Below are positions 34,252 to 43,022 of a stretch of 64,000 nt of DNA, piece by piece. Position numbers and translations under genes: made by a program. Where the stretch lies: NCBI GenBank assembly GCA_964564545.1, contig CAZMBP010000044.1, forward strand, positions 15,584 through 79,583. The letters are read 5' to 3'. The notes under the pieces were generated by a model. The model saw nothing but the letters and a program-made list of their open reading frames with translations. It was not told the DNA's origin and did no database searches. This stretch comes from CAJQQY01 sp964564545. Lineage in GTDB: Bacteria > Bacteroidota > Bacteroidia > Chitinophagales > Saprospiraceae. Position 1 is the stretch's first letter. Each line of letters opens with the position of its first letter.

Positions 34252-34662
34252 ATGGAAAAAATTAAAACTTGGCTTTTCTTTAACAAAGAGAATCTAATAG
34301 GATTTTTCAAATATTTTATCCCCACCCTTATTTTAATATTTGTTGTTAGTAGGATCCCTTGGATCTTAGACCAACTAGCTCTAGGAAATTATGATTCGGA
34401 AACAATGGGTGTTGTAACTTATGCTAAAAAAATAAAAGGAATAAGTGATTCACAAACTGGAGGAAGAGTTGTTACCAAATTTTTTCATATCGAATATGAA
34501 TTTAAACTTGAAGGAAACGTTTTTGAGAAAAAAGAAAAAATTCCTACAACAACCATCAATGTAAAACAATACGCCAAATTGAATAAAATAGAAATTGGAG
34601 ATTCCATTTTGGTTAAATACGATTCAGAAAACCATGATAAATCAAAAATTAAAATTGAATAG
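34252..34662 (+). CDS. Small membrane protein, DUF3592-like
   Basis: The 136-residue protein has one clear membrane helix (about 20-38, FIPTLILIFVVSRIPWIL) and a beta-rich soluble domain (about 48-136: GVVTYAKKIKG, HIEYEFKLEGNVFEKKEK, GDSILVKYDSENHDKSKIKI). This pattern recalls DUF3592 proteins, which have a similar VxVxYdP ending, but the match is by eye and weak. It is followed after 14 bases by the ureohydrolase gene and may share its transcript. Confidence 0.7.
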   Translation: MEKIKTWLFFNKENLIGFFKYFIPTLILIFVVSRIPWILDQLALGNYDSETMGVVTYAKKIKGISDSQTGGRVVTKFFHIEYEFKLEGNVFEKKEKIPTTTINVKQYAKLNKIEIGDSILVKYDSENHDKSKIKIE

Positions 34663-34676
34663 AAATTAAAACATAA

Positions 34677-35453
34677 ATGCAAAAAATAACCATCCAAGGA
34701 ATCCAGTACGACGAAAAATCTTCCTTCCAACAAGGGCCAAGTCTTGCACCACCTTTAATTCGAGAAGCCTTAAATTCAGGCTCGATGAATTTTTTTTCAG
34801 AAAATGGAATCACCATCGAAACGACAAGAATTGAAGACAAAGGTGATTTTAAAATCAAAAATTATTTTGACATCGAAGACATCACTTCTAATCATTTAAA
34901 TGAAGGTGGAAAAATTTTCACACTTGGCGGAGATCATTCCGTTACCTTCCCAATCATCAAAGCCCATCATCAAAAATATCCTAAATTAGATATTTTGCAC
35001 ATCGATGCACATGCTGATTTATATGATAATTATGAAGGGGATAAATATTCGCATGCCTGCCCATTTGCGAGAATTATGGAAAATGGATTTGCGGTAAAAT
35101 TAGTGCAAGTTGGAATCAGAACATTGAATACACACCAAGCTGAGCAAGCACAAAAATATAATGTGGATGTTCATGAAATGAAAAATTACAATCTCGAAAA
35201 TATTCCAAAATTTGAAAATCCATTATATATTTCATTAGATATGGATGCATTTGATCCAGCTTTTGCACCTGGAGTTTCACATCATGAACCAGGCGGAATG
35301 ACTTCTCGGCAGGTGATTGATTTAATTCAAAGTATTGATTGCGAAGTTGTTGGAGCAGATATTGTGGAATATAATCCCAATCGAGATTTTCAAAATATGA
35401 CCGCGTTTTTGGCAGCTAAAATGATGAAGGAAATTTTAGGGAAAATGTTATAA
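34677..35453 (+). CDS. Ureohydrolase (arginase/agmatinase/formiminoglutamase family)
   Basis: The 258-residue binuclear-manganese hydrolase keeps all metal ligands: H87 (GGDHS), D110, H112 and D114 (HIDAHADLYD), D188 and D190 (SLDMDAFDP). The protein cleaves a guanidino or formimino group, releasing urea or formamide. The PGVSHHEPGGMT segment fits agmatinase-like enzymes better than true arginase, but the substrate is not certain. The AraC gene begins nine bases after its stop, so the regulator may control this enzyme's operon. Confidence 0.93.
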   Translation: MQKITIQGIQYDEKSSFQQGPSLAPPLIREALNSGSMNFFSENGITIETTRIEDKGDFKIKNYFDIEDITSNHLNEGGKIFTLGGDHSVTFPIIKAHHQKYPKLDILHIDAHADLYDNYEGDKYSHACPFARIMENGFAVKLVQVGIRTLNTHQAEQAQKYNVDVHEMKNYNLENIPKFENPLYISLDMDAFDPAFAPGVSHHEPGGMTSRQVIDLIQSIDCEVVGADIVEYNPNRDFQNMTAFLAAKMMKEILGKML

Positions 35454-35462
35454 AATGAAATC

Positions 35463-36305
35463 ATGAATATTATTTCTTTACCCGAACATTTAAAACTTGG
35501 CTTTGATTCTTCAATTCAAGTATTTGACTACAGAGTTGACAATAATTGTCTAAAAAGTAAAATCAATCTAACTAAAAATACCATTAGTTTTTTGAAAGAA
35601 GGAACTAAAGAATTCATCAGTCACAATAAATCTACAACCATAAAAAATAATAAATTCTTAGTCATGAAATCGGGAAACTGTTTGATGACTGAAACTATTT
35701 CTGCTGTCAACAAACAATATAAAAGTATCTTACTTTTTTTCTCCGACGAAGTTCTTTTAGATTTTTTGGAAAAAAACAAACTAAACACTACTCCTCCAAA
35801 AAATGCAAAATCTTATTATGCTTTCTCCTACGATCATTACATTCAACATTTTGTCGAAAGCCTCGAAAAAATAAGTCGACTGGATAAACGGTTACAAGTA
35901 AAATTATTGAAATCAAAGTTTGAGGAAATAATGACCTACTTAACTGAGAAAAAAGGAAAAGCTTTTTTAAATGGTTTACTTAAAAATCACGATGATAAAA
36001 TAATCCGATTAACTAACGTTGTAGAAAATAATAAACTCAATAAATTAACGCTCCAAGAACTTTCCTTTTTATGTAATATGAGCTTGTCAACCTTCAAACG
36101 AGAATTTTCCAAACAATACCAAATGCCACCTAGCAAATGGTTTCAAGAAAAAAGATTAGAGCACGCTGAATTTTTATTGCGTACTCAAAAAAAGCGTCCT
36201 ATCGATTTATACGAATCCGTTGGCTATGAAAGTTTATCCAACTTCATTCAAGCATTCAAAAAAAAATATGGATATACTCCCAAACAATTCCAACTAGGAA
36301 GTTGA
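35463..36305 (+). CDS. AraC-family transcriptional regulator
   Basis: The 280-residue protein has an N-terminal sensing domain of ExsA-like type (about 1-165, no recognisable ligand motif). A double helix-turn-helix AraC domain follows (about 180-278: LTLQELSFLCNMSLSTFKREFSKQY, PSKWFQEKRLEHAEFLL, YESLSNFIQAFKKKYGYTPKQF). It is encoded directly behind the ureohydrolase. Autoregulation or control of that gene or of the downstream PEBP gene is likely but not shown. Confidence 0.93.
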   Translation: MNIISLPEHLKLGFDSSIQVFDYRVDNNCLKSKINLTKNTISFLKEGTKEFISHNKSTTIKNNKFLVMKSGNCLMTETISAVNKQYKSILLFFSDEVLLDFLEKNKLNTTPPKNAKSYYAFSYDHYIQHFVESLEKISRLDKRLQVKLLKSKFEEIMTYLTEKKGKAFLNGLLKNHDDKIIRLTNVVENNKLNKLTLQELSFLCNMSLSTFKREFSKQYQMPPSKWFQEKRLEHAEFLLRTQKKRPIDLYESVGYESLSNFIQAFKKKYGYTPKQFQLGS

Positions 36306-36402
36306 ACTTTTAGCAATACTTTTTGAACATCGACAAATGAGTTATTAATGAAAAAGAATAGACTTTTGTGATATAATATTTTATCATAAAAAAATTAAAA
36401 TC

Positions 36403-36963
36403 ATGCAAAAGTCAAATTTCATTTTAGCCATCTTACTTATGTTAAGTGGTAGTTTATTTAGTCAAAACACTTTTACACTTTCTAGCAATGATCTTGGTGG
36501 TCAAGCTACTCAAACAGAAGAGTTTAATGGTTTTGGATGTACAGGAAAAAATCAATCACCTCAATTATTTTGGAAAAACGCCCCAGAAGGAACCAAGAGT
36601 TTTGCCATCACTATGTATGATCCGGATGCACCAACTGGGAGTGGATGGTGGCATTGGGTAGTATTTGATATCCCTACCAATGTGAATGAATTAGTTGCTA
36701 ATGCTGGAAACATCAATTTGAATTTAGCACCTAAAAAAGCCATTCAAAGCGTTACTAATTATGGCGTAGCTGGTTACGGTGGGCCTTGTCCTCCTGAGGG
36801 GCATGGTTTACATCAATATGTAATTACTGTTCATGCTCTAGGTACAGACAAATTAGGCTTGGATAAAAATACAAACCCAGCCATCGTAGGATATTATATT
36901 TGGAATAATACTTTAGCAAAGGCTAGCATTGTTTCTTACTATGAAAGAAAAAAAAGCAAATAA
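36403..36963 (+). CDS. Secreted YbhB/YbcL (PEBP) family protein
   Basis: The 186-residue protein has a signal peptide (1-20, ending LFSQ). The PEBP fold follows: GFGCTGKNQSPQLFWKNAPEGTKSFAITMYDPDAPTGSGWWHWVVFDIP (quoted in part), then GPCPPEGHGLHQYVITVHAL, which forms the anion-binding pocket (D-x-D, H, and GxxxHxY). The family is related to Raf kinase inhibitor protein, though bacterial function is unclear. It is probably periplasmic. A perfect terminator follows. Confidence 0.92.
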   Translation: MQKSNFILAILLMLSGSLFSQNTFTLSSNDLGGQATQTEEFNGFGCTGKNQSPQLFWKNAPEGTKSFAITMYDPDAPTGSGWWHWVVFDIPTNVNELVANAGNINLNLAPKKAIQSVTNYGVAGYGGPCPPEGHGLHQYVITVHALGTDKLGLDKNTNPAIVGYYIWNNTLAKASIVSYYERKKSK

Positions 36964-36964
36964 A

Positions 36965-36999
36965 AAAAGGAGAGTTCCATATTTTGGAACTCTCCTTTT
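36965..36999. terminator. Bidirectional terminator between convergent genes
   Basis: AAAAGGAGAGTTCCA (36965-36979) pairs exactly with TGGAACTCTCCTTTT (36985-36999), loop of five. It serves both the PEBP gene and the Tricorn gene. Confidence 0.93.
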
Positions 37000-37011
37000 C
37001 TATCTTAAGAT

Positions 37012-40000
37012 TTAAGGTCGTATCACTTTTTTCACCTCTTTCTCTAACTCCTTCACAGCCGCCTCTAACTGCTGATCTTGTCCTTTACTTACCGCTGCAG
37101 GATCATTTGGAACTTTGATATCTGGCTCTAGTTGTTGATTCTCCAAATACTTTCCATCGTTCCCGACCATCCCAACTTGAGGAATTCCGAAGACCATTCC
37201 ATTCTGTAATCTTTCCCACCAAACAGCAGTTCCTGTTCCAGGTACAGGCATTCCAACTAACTTCCCTATTCCCAAAGCTTTGTAAGTGTAAGGGAACATA
37301 TGAGCATCTGAATAATTACTTTCACTCATCACAACGATCGAAGGTTTGGTCCATTTGAACTGAGGTTCTGTTCCTAACTCTTGATCACGAGGCACAAAAC
37401 TCATATATTTTTTCCCATCTAAAAAAGTAGCTAAGTCATCATGCAACCATCCTCCACCGTTAAATCGAGTATCTACCACAAGTGCTTTCTTACTTCCATT
37501 CTTCCCCAACGTTTCTTCATAAACTGTTCGGTAACTTGCGTCATTCATTCCTCTCACGTGTACATAACCAATTTCTCCATTCGAAAGACTGTCCACCATT
37601 TTTCGACAATTTTCTACCCATCGACGGTAGCGAAGTTGGTTTTCTGCACCTAACGAAATTGGCTTAGTCGTCTCTTCCCATCGCTTTCCAGTTTTTGGAT
37701 TATACAGAGAAAGCAAAGTATTTTTATCCTCTTTCCGATTGAGCAATTTATAAATATTTTGAGAAGAGGAAATCGAAACGCCATCAATTTTTTCAATGAC
37801 AACACCAGGCTTAATTTTCGATTCACTATTGTCAAGTGGTCCTTTATCCATAACTTCAACTACTTTCAAACCTTTGCCTGAATAATCTTGATCGAAAAAT
37901 AATCCAAAGGAAGCCGTCTGATCTCCATTCTTAGTTTTTGGTCGGTATCGAGCTCCGGTGTGTGAAGCATTCAATTCTCCAAGCATTTCAGAAAGCATTT
38001 CCGCGAAGTCATGATTGTTATTAATGTGAGGCAAAAACTTAGCGTATTCCTTTTTGTAAAAATCCCATGAGACGTCATGCAAATCTATTTTGTAAAATTT
38101 CTTTTCTACTTGCCGCCAAGCATGCTCAAATAAATATTCTCTTTCATCAGTTTCATTCAAAACCATTTCACCGCTTACTCCTATTCCTTTTTGCTTTCCT
38201 CCTTCTACTTCTACCTTCGAAATTTTACCATCAGCTAGGATAAAAAGATTTTTGCCTTTTTTATCCATAATTACGTCTCCGACATCTTTCGCTCCCATCT
38301 TTAAAAGTTTCTTCGTTTCTTTAGTTCGGAGGTTTGTCTCCCACAAGTCTGCACCTTTTTCATAGCGAGACATATAAAATAATTTGCTGCCATCATTCGC
38401 TAAGACCGCATCAGACAAGCGAGTTGAGTTAACCGTTAGTCTTACCTTTCGATCTTCGATATCGTCCAATTCTATTTTGATTGGATCAACAGTTTTTTTC
38501 TTTTTCTTATCTTTTTTATCTTTCTTCTTTTCCTTCTCTTCGTCTTCATCCTCGTCTTCATCTTCATTTTTCAATTCATATTCTTCTTCGTCCAACTTGT
38601 ACTGATCGAATGCTTCTTTTGTAAAAAACATGGCATACACATCCGCTTCTCCTCCCCAGCTTCCATGGTTTTTCATTCCATCTCGATCACTTGCATAGAC
38701 CATCATTTTTCCATCCATTGCCCACTCTGGCCCATAATTTCCATATCCACTTTGGGTTAAATTAACTACATCTTTCCCACCTTTTACATCAACCAATCCG
38801 CATTGAGTAATCCATTGTCGGTCTTGCAAAAACTCAACTAATAACCATTTGCTATCAGGAGACCAAGAAAAATGTTGATCACCATCTAAGTAGGAATAAT
38901 TTTTATCAGCAGTCATCACCGTTCGAGTTTTCTTTGATGCAAGGTTTAGAACTTTGATAGCAGTACGTTCTTCGAGATAGGCTATTTCTTTTCCATCAGG
39001 AGAGTAGGCAGGCTGAAATTCTTCAGCAGGACTATCCAACAATGTTTCTTCTTTGATAATTGTTGAGTTGAAAAAATACTTCTCACCTTCTCTCGCAATT
39101 GAACTTTGATAAATATTCCAACTACCATTTCTTTCACCTGCGTACAAAATAGATTTTCCGTCAGGACTAAAACTTATATTACGTTCTTGCTCTGGTGTGT
39201 TTGTAATTCGTTTGGTAGTTCCTTCTTTTATTGAAGCCACAAAAACTTCCCCTCGATGTAAAAAAGCAATCTCTTTTTCATTCGGAGAAAGAGCCATTTC
39301 AGTTACATCTTTATTGACTGAAACTATTTTTGCTGGATTATAACGACTATCAGCACTTACTGCTACTTTGACCTTTTTTGGTTTATCTCCATCTTTCATG
39401 GTGTAGAGTTCACCATTATAACTGAAACATAAAACACCTGCTTCACTCACACTTAAGTTCCGAACAGGATGTTTATCAAAAGAAGAAATCTGGGTAGAAA
39501 CTCCTGGAGAATTAATGCTCATTTTAAAAACATTAAAACTTCCTTTCTCTTCACTTAGGTAATAAATATTTTGTTGGTCAGGGGCAAAAACTGGATTTCG
39601 ATCTTCTCCATTGAAGGTAGTGAGTTTAGTGTATTTTCCAGTTTTAGTTTCATATTTCCAAATATCTCGAGTGACGGAGGAAGTGTGATGTTTTCTAAAT
39701 TCATCTTCATATCCCTTTCGATCATGGAAAACCATGATTGAACCATCTTTGCTATAAATTGCATTTTGAGCTGGTGTAGTAATCACTTGCTGAGGCATTC
39801 CCCCTTTCGTGGATATTTGATATAATTCCGGCAAAACACCTGAAGGAAATTGCTGATTGGCTGCTGCGTCTAATCGACTTGAAGTAAATAGGACAGATTT
39901 ATTATCAGGGGAAAATCCACTAGGATAATCACTTGACGAATGATAAGTTAAGCGAGAAGCTTTTCCTCCAGAACTTGGCATTATATAAACATCAAAATTT

Positions 40001-40260
40001 CCATAACGATGGGATGCAAAAGCAATCTGCTTTCCATCACTTGACCAGATCGGTTGAAAATCATGTCCTTCATGCAAGGTTAATGGCATAGCCAATCCTC
40101 CTTCGGTTGGAATTTTCCAAAGATCTCCTTTGTAACTAAAAACGATAGAAGTTCCATCAGGTGAAATCGCAGGATATCGTAACCATAAGGCCTCCGATTG
40201 CCCTTGAGAAAATTCGAGAAAGGATAGGAATAAAATAAAAGCAAAGACTAGTTTTTTCAT
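37012..40260 (-). CDS. Tricorn-type S41 peptidase
   Basis: The start at 40260 (MKKLVFAFILFLSF) gives a proper signal peptide; an ATG eight codons upstream is less likely. The 1082-residue protein has a TolB-like propeller (about 25-310: SPDGTSIVFSYKG, SSDGKQIAFASHR), a second propeller (about 320-690) with an Asp/Glu then Lys low-complexity insertion (about 560-590), and a C1 helical domain. PDZ (about 780-865) and the C2 catalytic core follow. By analogy with archaeal Tricorn (H746, S965), H767 (NASHTGAR) and S984 (SNYSDAHMFPY) are catalytic, with E1045 (QLEPDI) the third residue. It degrades oligopeptides, here in the periplasm. It lies downstream of the SusCD/PNGase F-like operon but behind a terminator. 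Confidence 0.93.
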   Translation of the reverse strand: MKKLVFAFILFLSFLEFSQGQSEALWLRYPAISPDGTSIVFSYKGDLWKIPTEGGLAMPLTLHEGHDFQPIWSSDGKQIAFASHRYGNFDVYIMPSSGGKASRLTYHSSSDYPSGFSPDNKSVLFTSSRLDAAANQQFPSGVLPELYQISTKGGMPQQVITTPAQNAIYSKDGSIMVFHDRKGYEDEFRKHHTSSVTRDIWKYETKTGKYTKLTTFNGEDRNPVFAPDQQNIYYLSEEKGSFNVFKMSINSPGVSTQISSFDKHPVRNLSVSEAGVLCFSYNGELYTMKDGDKPKKVKVAVSADSRYNPAKIVSVNKDVTEMALSPNEKEIAFLHRGEVFVASIKEGTTKRITNTPEQERNISFSPDGKSILYAGERNGSWNIYQSSIAREGEKYFFNSTIIKEETLLDSPAEEFQPAYSPDGKEIAYLEERTAIKVLNLASKKTRTVMTADKNYSYLDGDQHFSWSPDSKWLLVEFLQDRQWITQCGLVDVKGGKDVVNLTQSGYGNYGPEWAMDGKMMVYASDRDGMKNHGSWGGEADVYAMFFTKEAFDQYKLDEEEYELKNEDEDEDEDEEKEKKKDKKDKKKKKTVDPIKIELDDIEDRKVRLTVNSTRLSDAVLANDGSKLFYMSRYEKGADLWETNLRTKETKKLLKMGAKDVGDVIMDKKGKNLFILADGKISKVEVEGGKQKGIGVSGEMVLNETDEREYLFEHAWRQVEKKFYKIDLHDVSWDFYKKEYAKFLPHINNNHDFAEMLSEMLGELNASHTGARYRPKTKNGDQTASFGLFFDQDYSGKGLKVVEVMDKGPLDNSESKIKPGVVIEKIDGVSISSSQNIYKLLNRKEDKNTLLSLYNPKTGKRWEETTKPISLGAENQLRYRRWVENCRKMVDSLSNGEIGYVHVRGMNDASYRTVYEETLGKNGSKKALVVDTRFNGGGWLHDDLATFLDGKKYMSFVPRDQELGTEPQFKWTKPSIVVMSESNYSDAHMFPYTYKALGIGKLVGMPVPGTGTAVWWERLQNGMVFGIPQVGMVGNDGKYLENQQLEPDIKVPNDPAAVSKGQDQQLEAAVKELEKEVKKVIRP

Positions 40261-40365
40261 TATTAAGTTTTTTTGGTTAATCATTGATGTTCCTTTTTAA
40301 AAGACAAAAAAAGAATAGAAGGATGCATCTATTTTTAAAACTCATAAATTTAATCAAAATAGACC

Positions 40366-40415
40366 AAAACAAAATGAGCTACTTACCATTAAATGTAAGT
40401 AGCTCATTTTGTTTT
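40366..40415 (-). terminator. Perfect 21-bp-arm terminator after the PNGase F-like gene
   Basis: Positions 40366-40386 (AAAACAAAATGAGCTACTTAC) are the exact reverse complement of 40395-40415 around an eight-base loop, with T-rich flanks in both directions. It marks the end of the SusC-SusD-PNGase F-like operon. Confidence 0.93.
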
Positions 40416-40432
40416 TGAAAAAATAAAGAAAA

Positions 40433-42958
40433 TTACTCTATAATCACTTTCTCCATTCCTATTCCTTTGTCTGTATGGACTTCAATAATATAAATTCCGC
40501 TTGCTATATTTTGCATTTCAAATGAAGTTAGCAAAGTTGGATTTTCTCTTTCCATAGAAAATACCTCTTGACCCAAATTATTGAATACCCGAATTCTCAT
40601 TTCCTCCACTTGCTCAGCTAATTCTATATTAAAATTACCTTTTGATGGATTTGGAAAAACATGAAATGCTAATTTAGGTTCAATATTTTCGTTGGCAGTA
40701 ACCACTTCATTTAATGGTGCATCACCCAAGGTAATCAAGTAAGAAGACACAATTAAGTGTGGATTAAATCCATCATCACAATTATTACAAGTCACTCCTG
40801 TTACACAATCAGGATTGGCAGCATTACAAAGATCAACATAATCTTCATCGAAAACATATTTCAAAGTCACATCATCTTGATTAAGAAACGCACCCATATC
40901 ATAATCAAACCAAGGGGCAATTGATCCTGGACACCATCCCGCTCGATCGAAAAACCAAGTTCCATTTTGAGGACTACAACCATCTGGATTTGGATCACAA
41001 TTAGACCAGTTGTGTTGTTCAAAGGTTTGATTTCCATCTACCCAAATATGATGAGTATCTTCATGGAATTCTGCAGCATTGCCAGTATTGTTATCACCCC
41101 ATCCATGTCCCGTTGAAACTAATTTAAGTTTGGCAGCCAAAACATTGTCTGGATATTCTGCATTAATTTCAGCAGTTGGTTGAAGATTATCCATATTCCC
41201 GAAGTCGTAAGTTTCGTACCAAAGTTTGGTAATCGAACTATACGCATGCGTAGGTGTACCCGCTTTATAATCTAAATTTAAAGTATACAGAAATCCATTC
41301 CCTGGAGTTCCTAATCGGAAACGGAATGCAATCTTCCCTTGCAAAGTACTCATGAAATCTGTCAAATCAATTTCACTATTACAAGCTACTCCGTATGGTG
41401 TAATGTATCGAATGATTTCATACCATTCTCCATTATGGCCTTTAACATCAATTCCCGAAACTCTATCCCACTCATCACATCCTCCAGTAGGACAACCAAT
41501 ATCAAAATTCCCAATAATCTGATCAAAGGCTCCTGCGTAACTTGGTAATTCAACTTCTACAATTTCTTCCGTATTATTAACATAAACCCAAACATCTGTT
41601 CCGGCATTTACCGTCATGTCAGAAGACTGATCTACAACTGAAAAATTTATACTCTCCACTCCTACTGCTCCATAATTATTTTCGGAAAAAACATTCATCG
41701 TATAATCACCATATGCAGGTGGTGTCCACCAGCCTGTATAATGTCCATTGCCCCAATCCTTTGCATCTACATTTTCTCCATTAACCTGAAAAGTAACACT
41801 AGCTACATTAAATAAATCTGGAAAATCAATATTTGAAATCGCAGCCAATTGAATCGGCCCTAAATTTGGAACCATCACATCTCCAGCCAACGGGCTTCTA
41901 ACTTCTGTCGCTGGAACAAATGTAGTTGGATCTAAAACTTGGAAAGAAAGAATTATTTCAGGAGCAGGACTAAATGTTCCATCACCTGGCTGAGATGCTT
42001 TCACCATTACTTCTCCAATCACTCCATCAAGAGTAACTGTACTTCCGTTAATCGAAGCTGGTCCTGAAACGATTTCATAATCTACAGCTAGGCCTGAACT
42101 TGAAGTTGCCGTCAAATCAAACGGTGCATCAGTAACTAACTTATCTGGAATAGCTGGAAATGTGATGACTTGTACACTATTATCAACTGTTCCTACAAAA
42201 TTTGAAACCTCACCAGTCATATCAAAGTTCACCAAATCACCATCTCGAACTCCAGGTTCTACTTCCGAAACTAACTTCGAAATAGAAGTATTATCTCCTC
42301 CAGGGACCCCCTGATTAAATTTATAATATAATTCCAAACCTGGCTCATTTCCATTTAATTCATTCACCATCATCTCTTGAATCTCAGTTTGTGACAAAGC
42401 TTTACTCCAAAGTGTTACTTCATCAATACTACCATTCCAAGTTGCCAATCCCCATGGACTAATATGTTTCCCAATGGACATAGGAGTATCTGTTGAGGTA
42501 ATGGTTCCTGATGCTGGAGTGCTTCCTATTGAAACGCCATCCATAAATAATTCTACTTTTGAGCCATCATAAATCCAAGCCACATGTTGCCACACTTCTG
42601 GAGCTGCTACGAAATCTGCTGTCGCCACTTCATAAGTTGTTCCATTTATAATCAGGCGGCATTCCATTTTTCCATTGGCTAATTGAATTAAATACATTTC
42701 ACCATCACCTGTACCTCCATTTCTAAATGAAATATACCCCTGCCCATAACTTAATGCGTCACAGTAAAACCAACCAGTCATACTGATTTCATTTGAGCCA
42801 GCAATGTATTGTGATGCTGCTGGAACTTCAACAATATCATCACCAAAATCGAAGTGTAAATTTTGCTGCGTTTGCGCTTGCAAATGTGTTAGCGGAAGCG
42901 TTATAAAAAATAAAAAGGATAGCATTAAAAGTATCCTTGAAGTGTAAATTTTAATCAT
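40433..42958 (-). CDS. Secreted LamG plus PNGase F-like protein with T9SS sorting domain
   Basis: The 841-residue protein has a signal peptide (about 1-28), a LamG/concanavalin-like domain (about 30-215) and Ig-like segments (about 260-445). A peptide-N-glycosidase F-like pair of beta-domains (about 455-755) includes CDEWDRVSGIDVKG, EWYEIIRYITPYG, GHGWGDN, AAEFHEDTHHIW and NGTWFFDRAGWCPG. The Asp of CDEWD (D60 of Elizabethkingia PNGase F) and the Glu of AEF (E206) are kept. The E118 position has no obvious match. The T9SS type A tail closes the protein (FPNPSKGNF...EKVIIE). PNGase F removes N-glycans from Asn. The gene lies 64 bases downstream of susD. Confidence 0.88.
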   Translation of the reverse strand: MIKIYTSRILLMLSFLFFITLPLTHLQAQTQQNLHFDFGDDIVEVPAASQYIAGSNEISMTGWFYCDALSYGQGYISFRNGGTGDGEMYLIQLANGKMECRLIINGTTYEVATADFVAAPEVWQHVAWIYDGSKVELFMDGVSIGSTPASGTITSTDTPMSIGKHISPWGLATWNGSIDEVTLWSKALSQTEIQEMMVNELNGNEPGLELYYKFNQGVPGGDNTSISKLVSEVEPGVRDGDLVNFDMTGEVSNFVGTVDNSVQVITFPAIPDKLVTDAPFDLTATSSSGLAVDYEIVSGPASINGSTVTLDGVIGEVMVKASQPGDGTFSPAPEIILSFQVLDPTTFVPATEVRSPLAGDVMVPNLGPIQLAAISNIDFPDLFNVASVTFQVNGENVDAKDWGNGHYTGWWTPPAYGDYTMNVFSENNYGAVGVESINFSVVDQSSDMTVNAGTDVWVYVNNTEEIVEVELPSYAGAFDQIIGNFDIGCPTGGCDEWDRVSGIDVKGHNGEWYEIIRYITPYGVACNSEIDLTDFMSTLQGKIAFRFRLGTPGNGFLYTLNLDYKAGTPTHAYSSITKLWYETYDFGNMDNLQPTAEINAEYPDNVLAAKLKLVSTGHGWGDNNTGNAAEFHEDTHHIWVDGNQTFEQHNWSNCDPNPDGCSPQNGTWFFDRAGWCPGSIAPWFDYDMGAFLNQDDVTLKYVFDEDYVDLCNAANPDCVTGVTCNNCDDGFNPHLIVSSYLITLGDAPLNEVVTANENIEPKLAFHVFPNPSKGNFNIELAEQVEEMRIRVFNNLGQEVFSMERENPTLLTSFEMQNIASGIYIIEVHTDKGIGMEKVIIE

Positions 42959-43022
42959 TTTTGTTTTGATTTTATGAAGAAATTAATTTTTGTTTTTTTT
43001 AAAATGTTAATATCGATATTCC

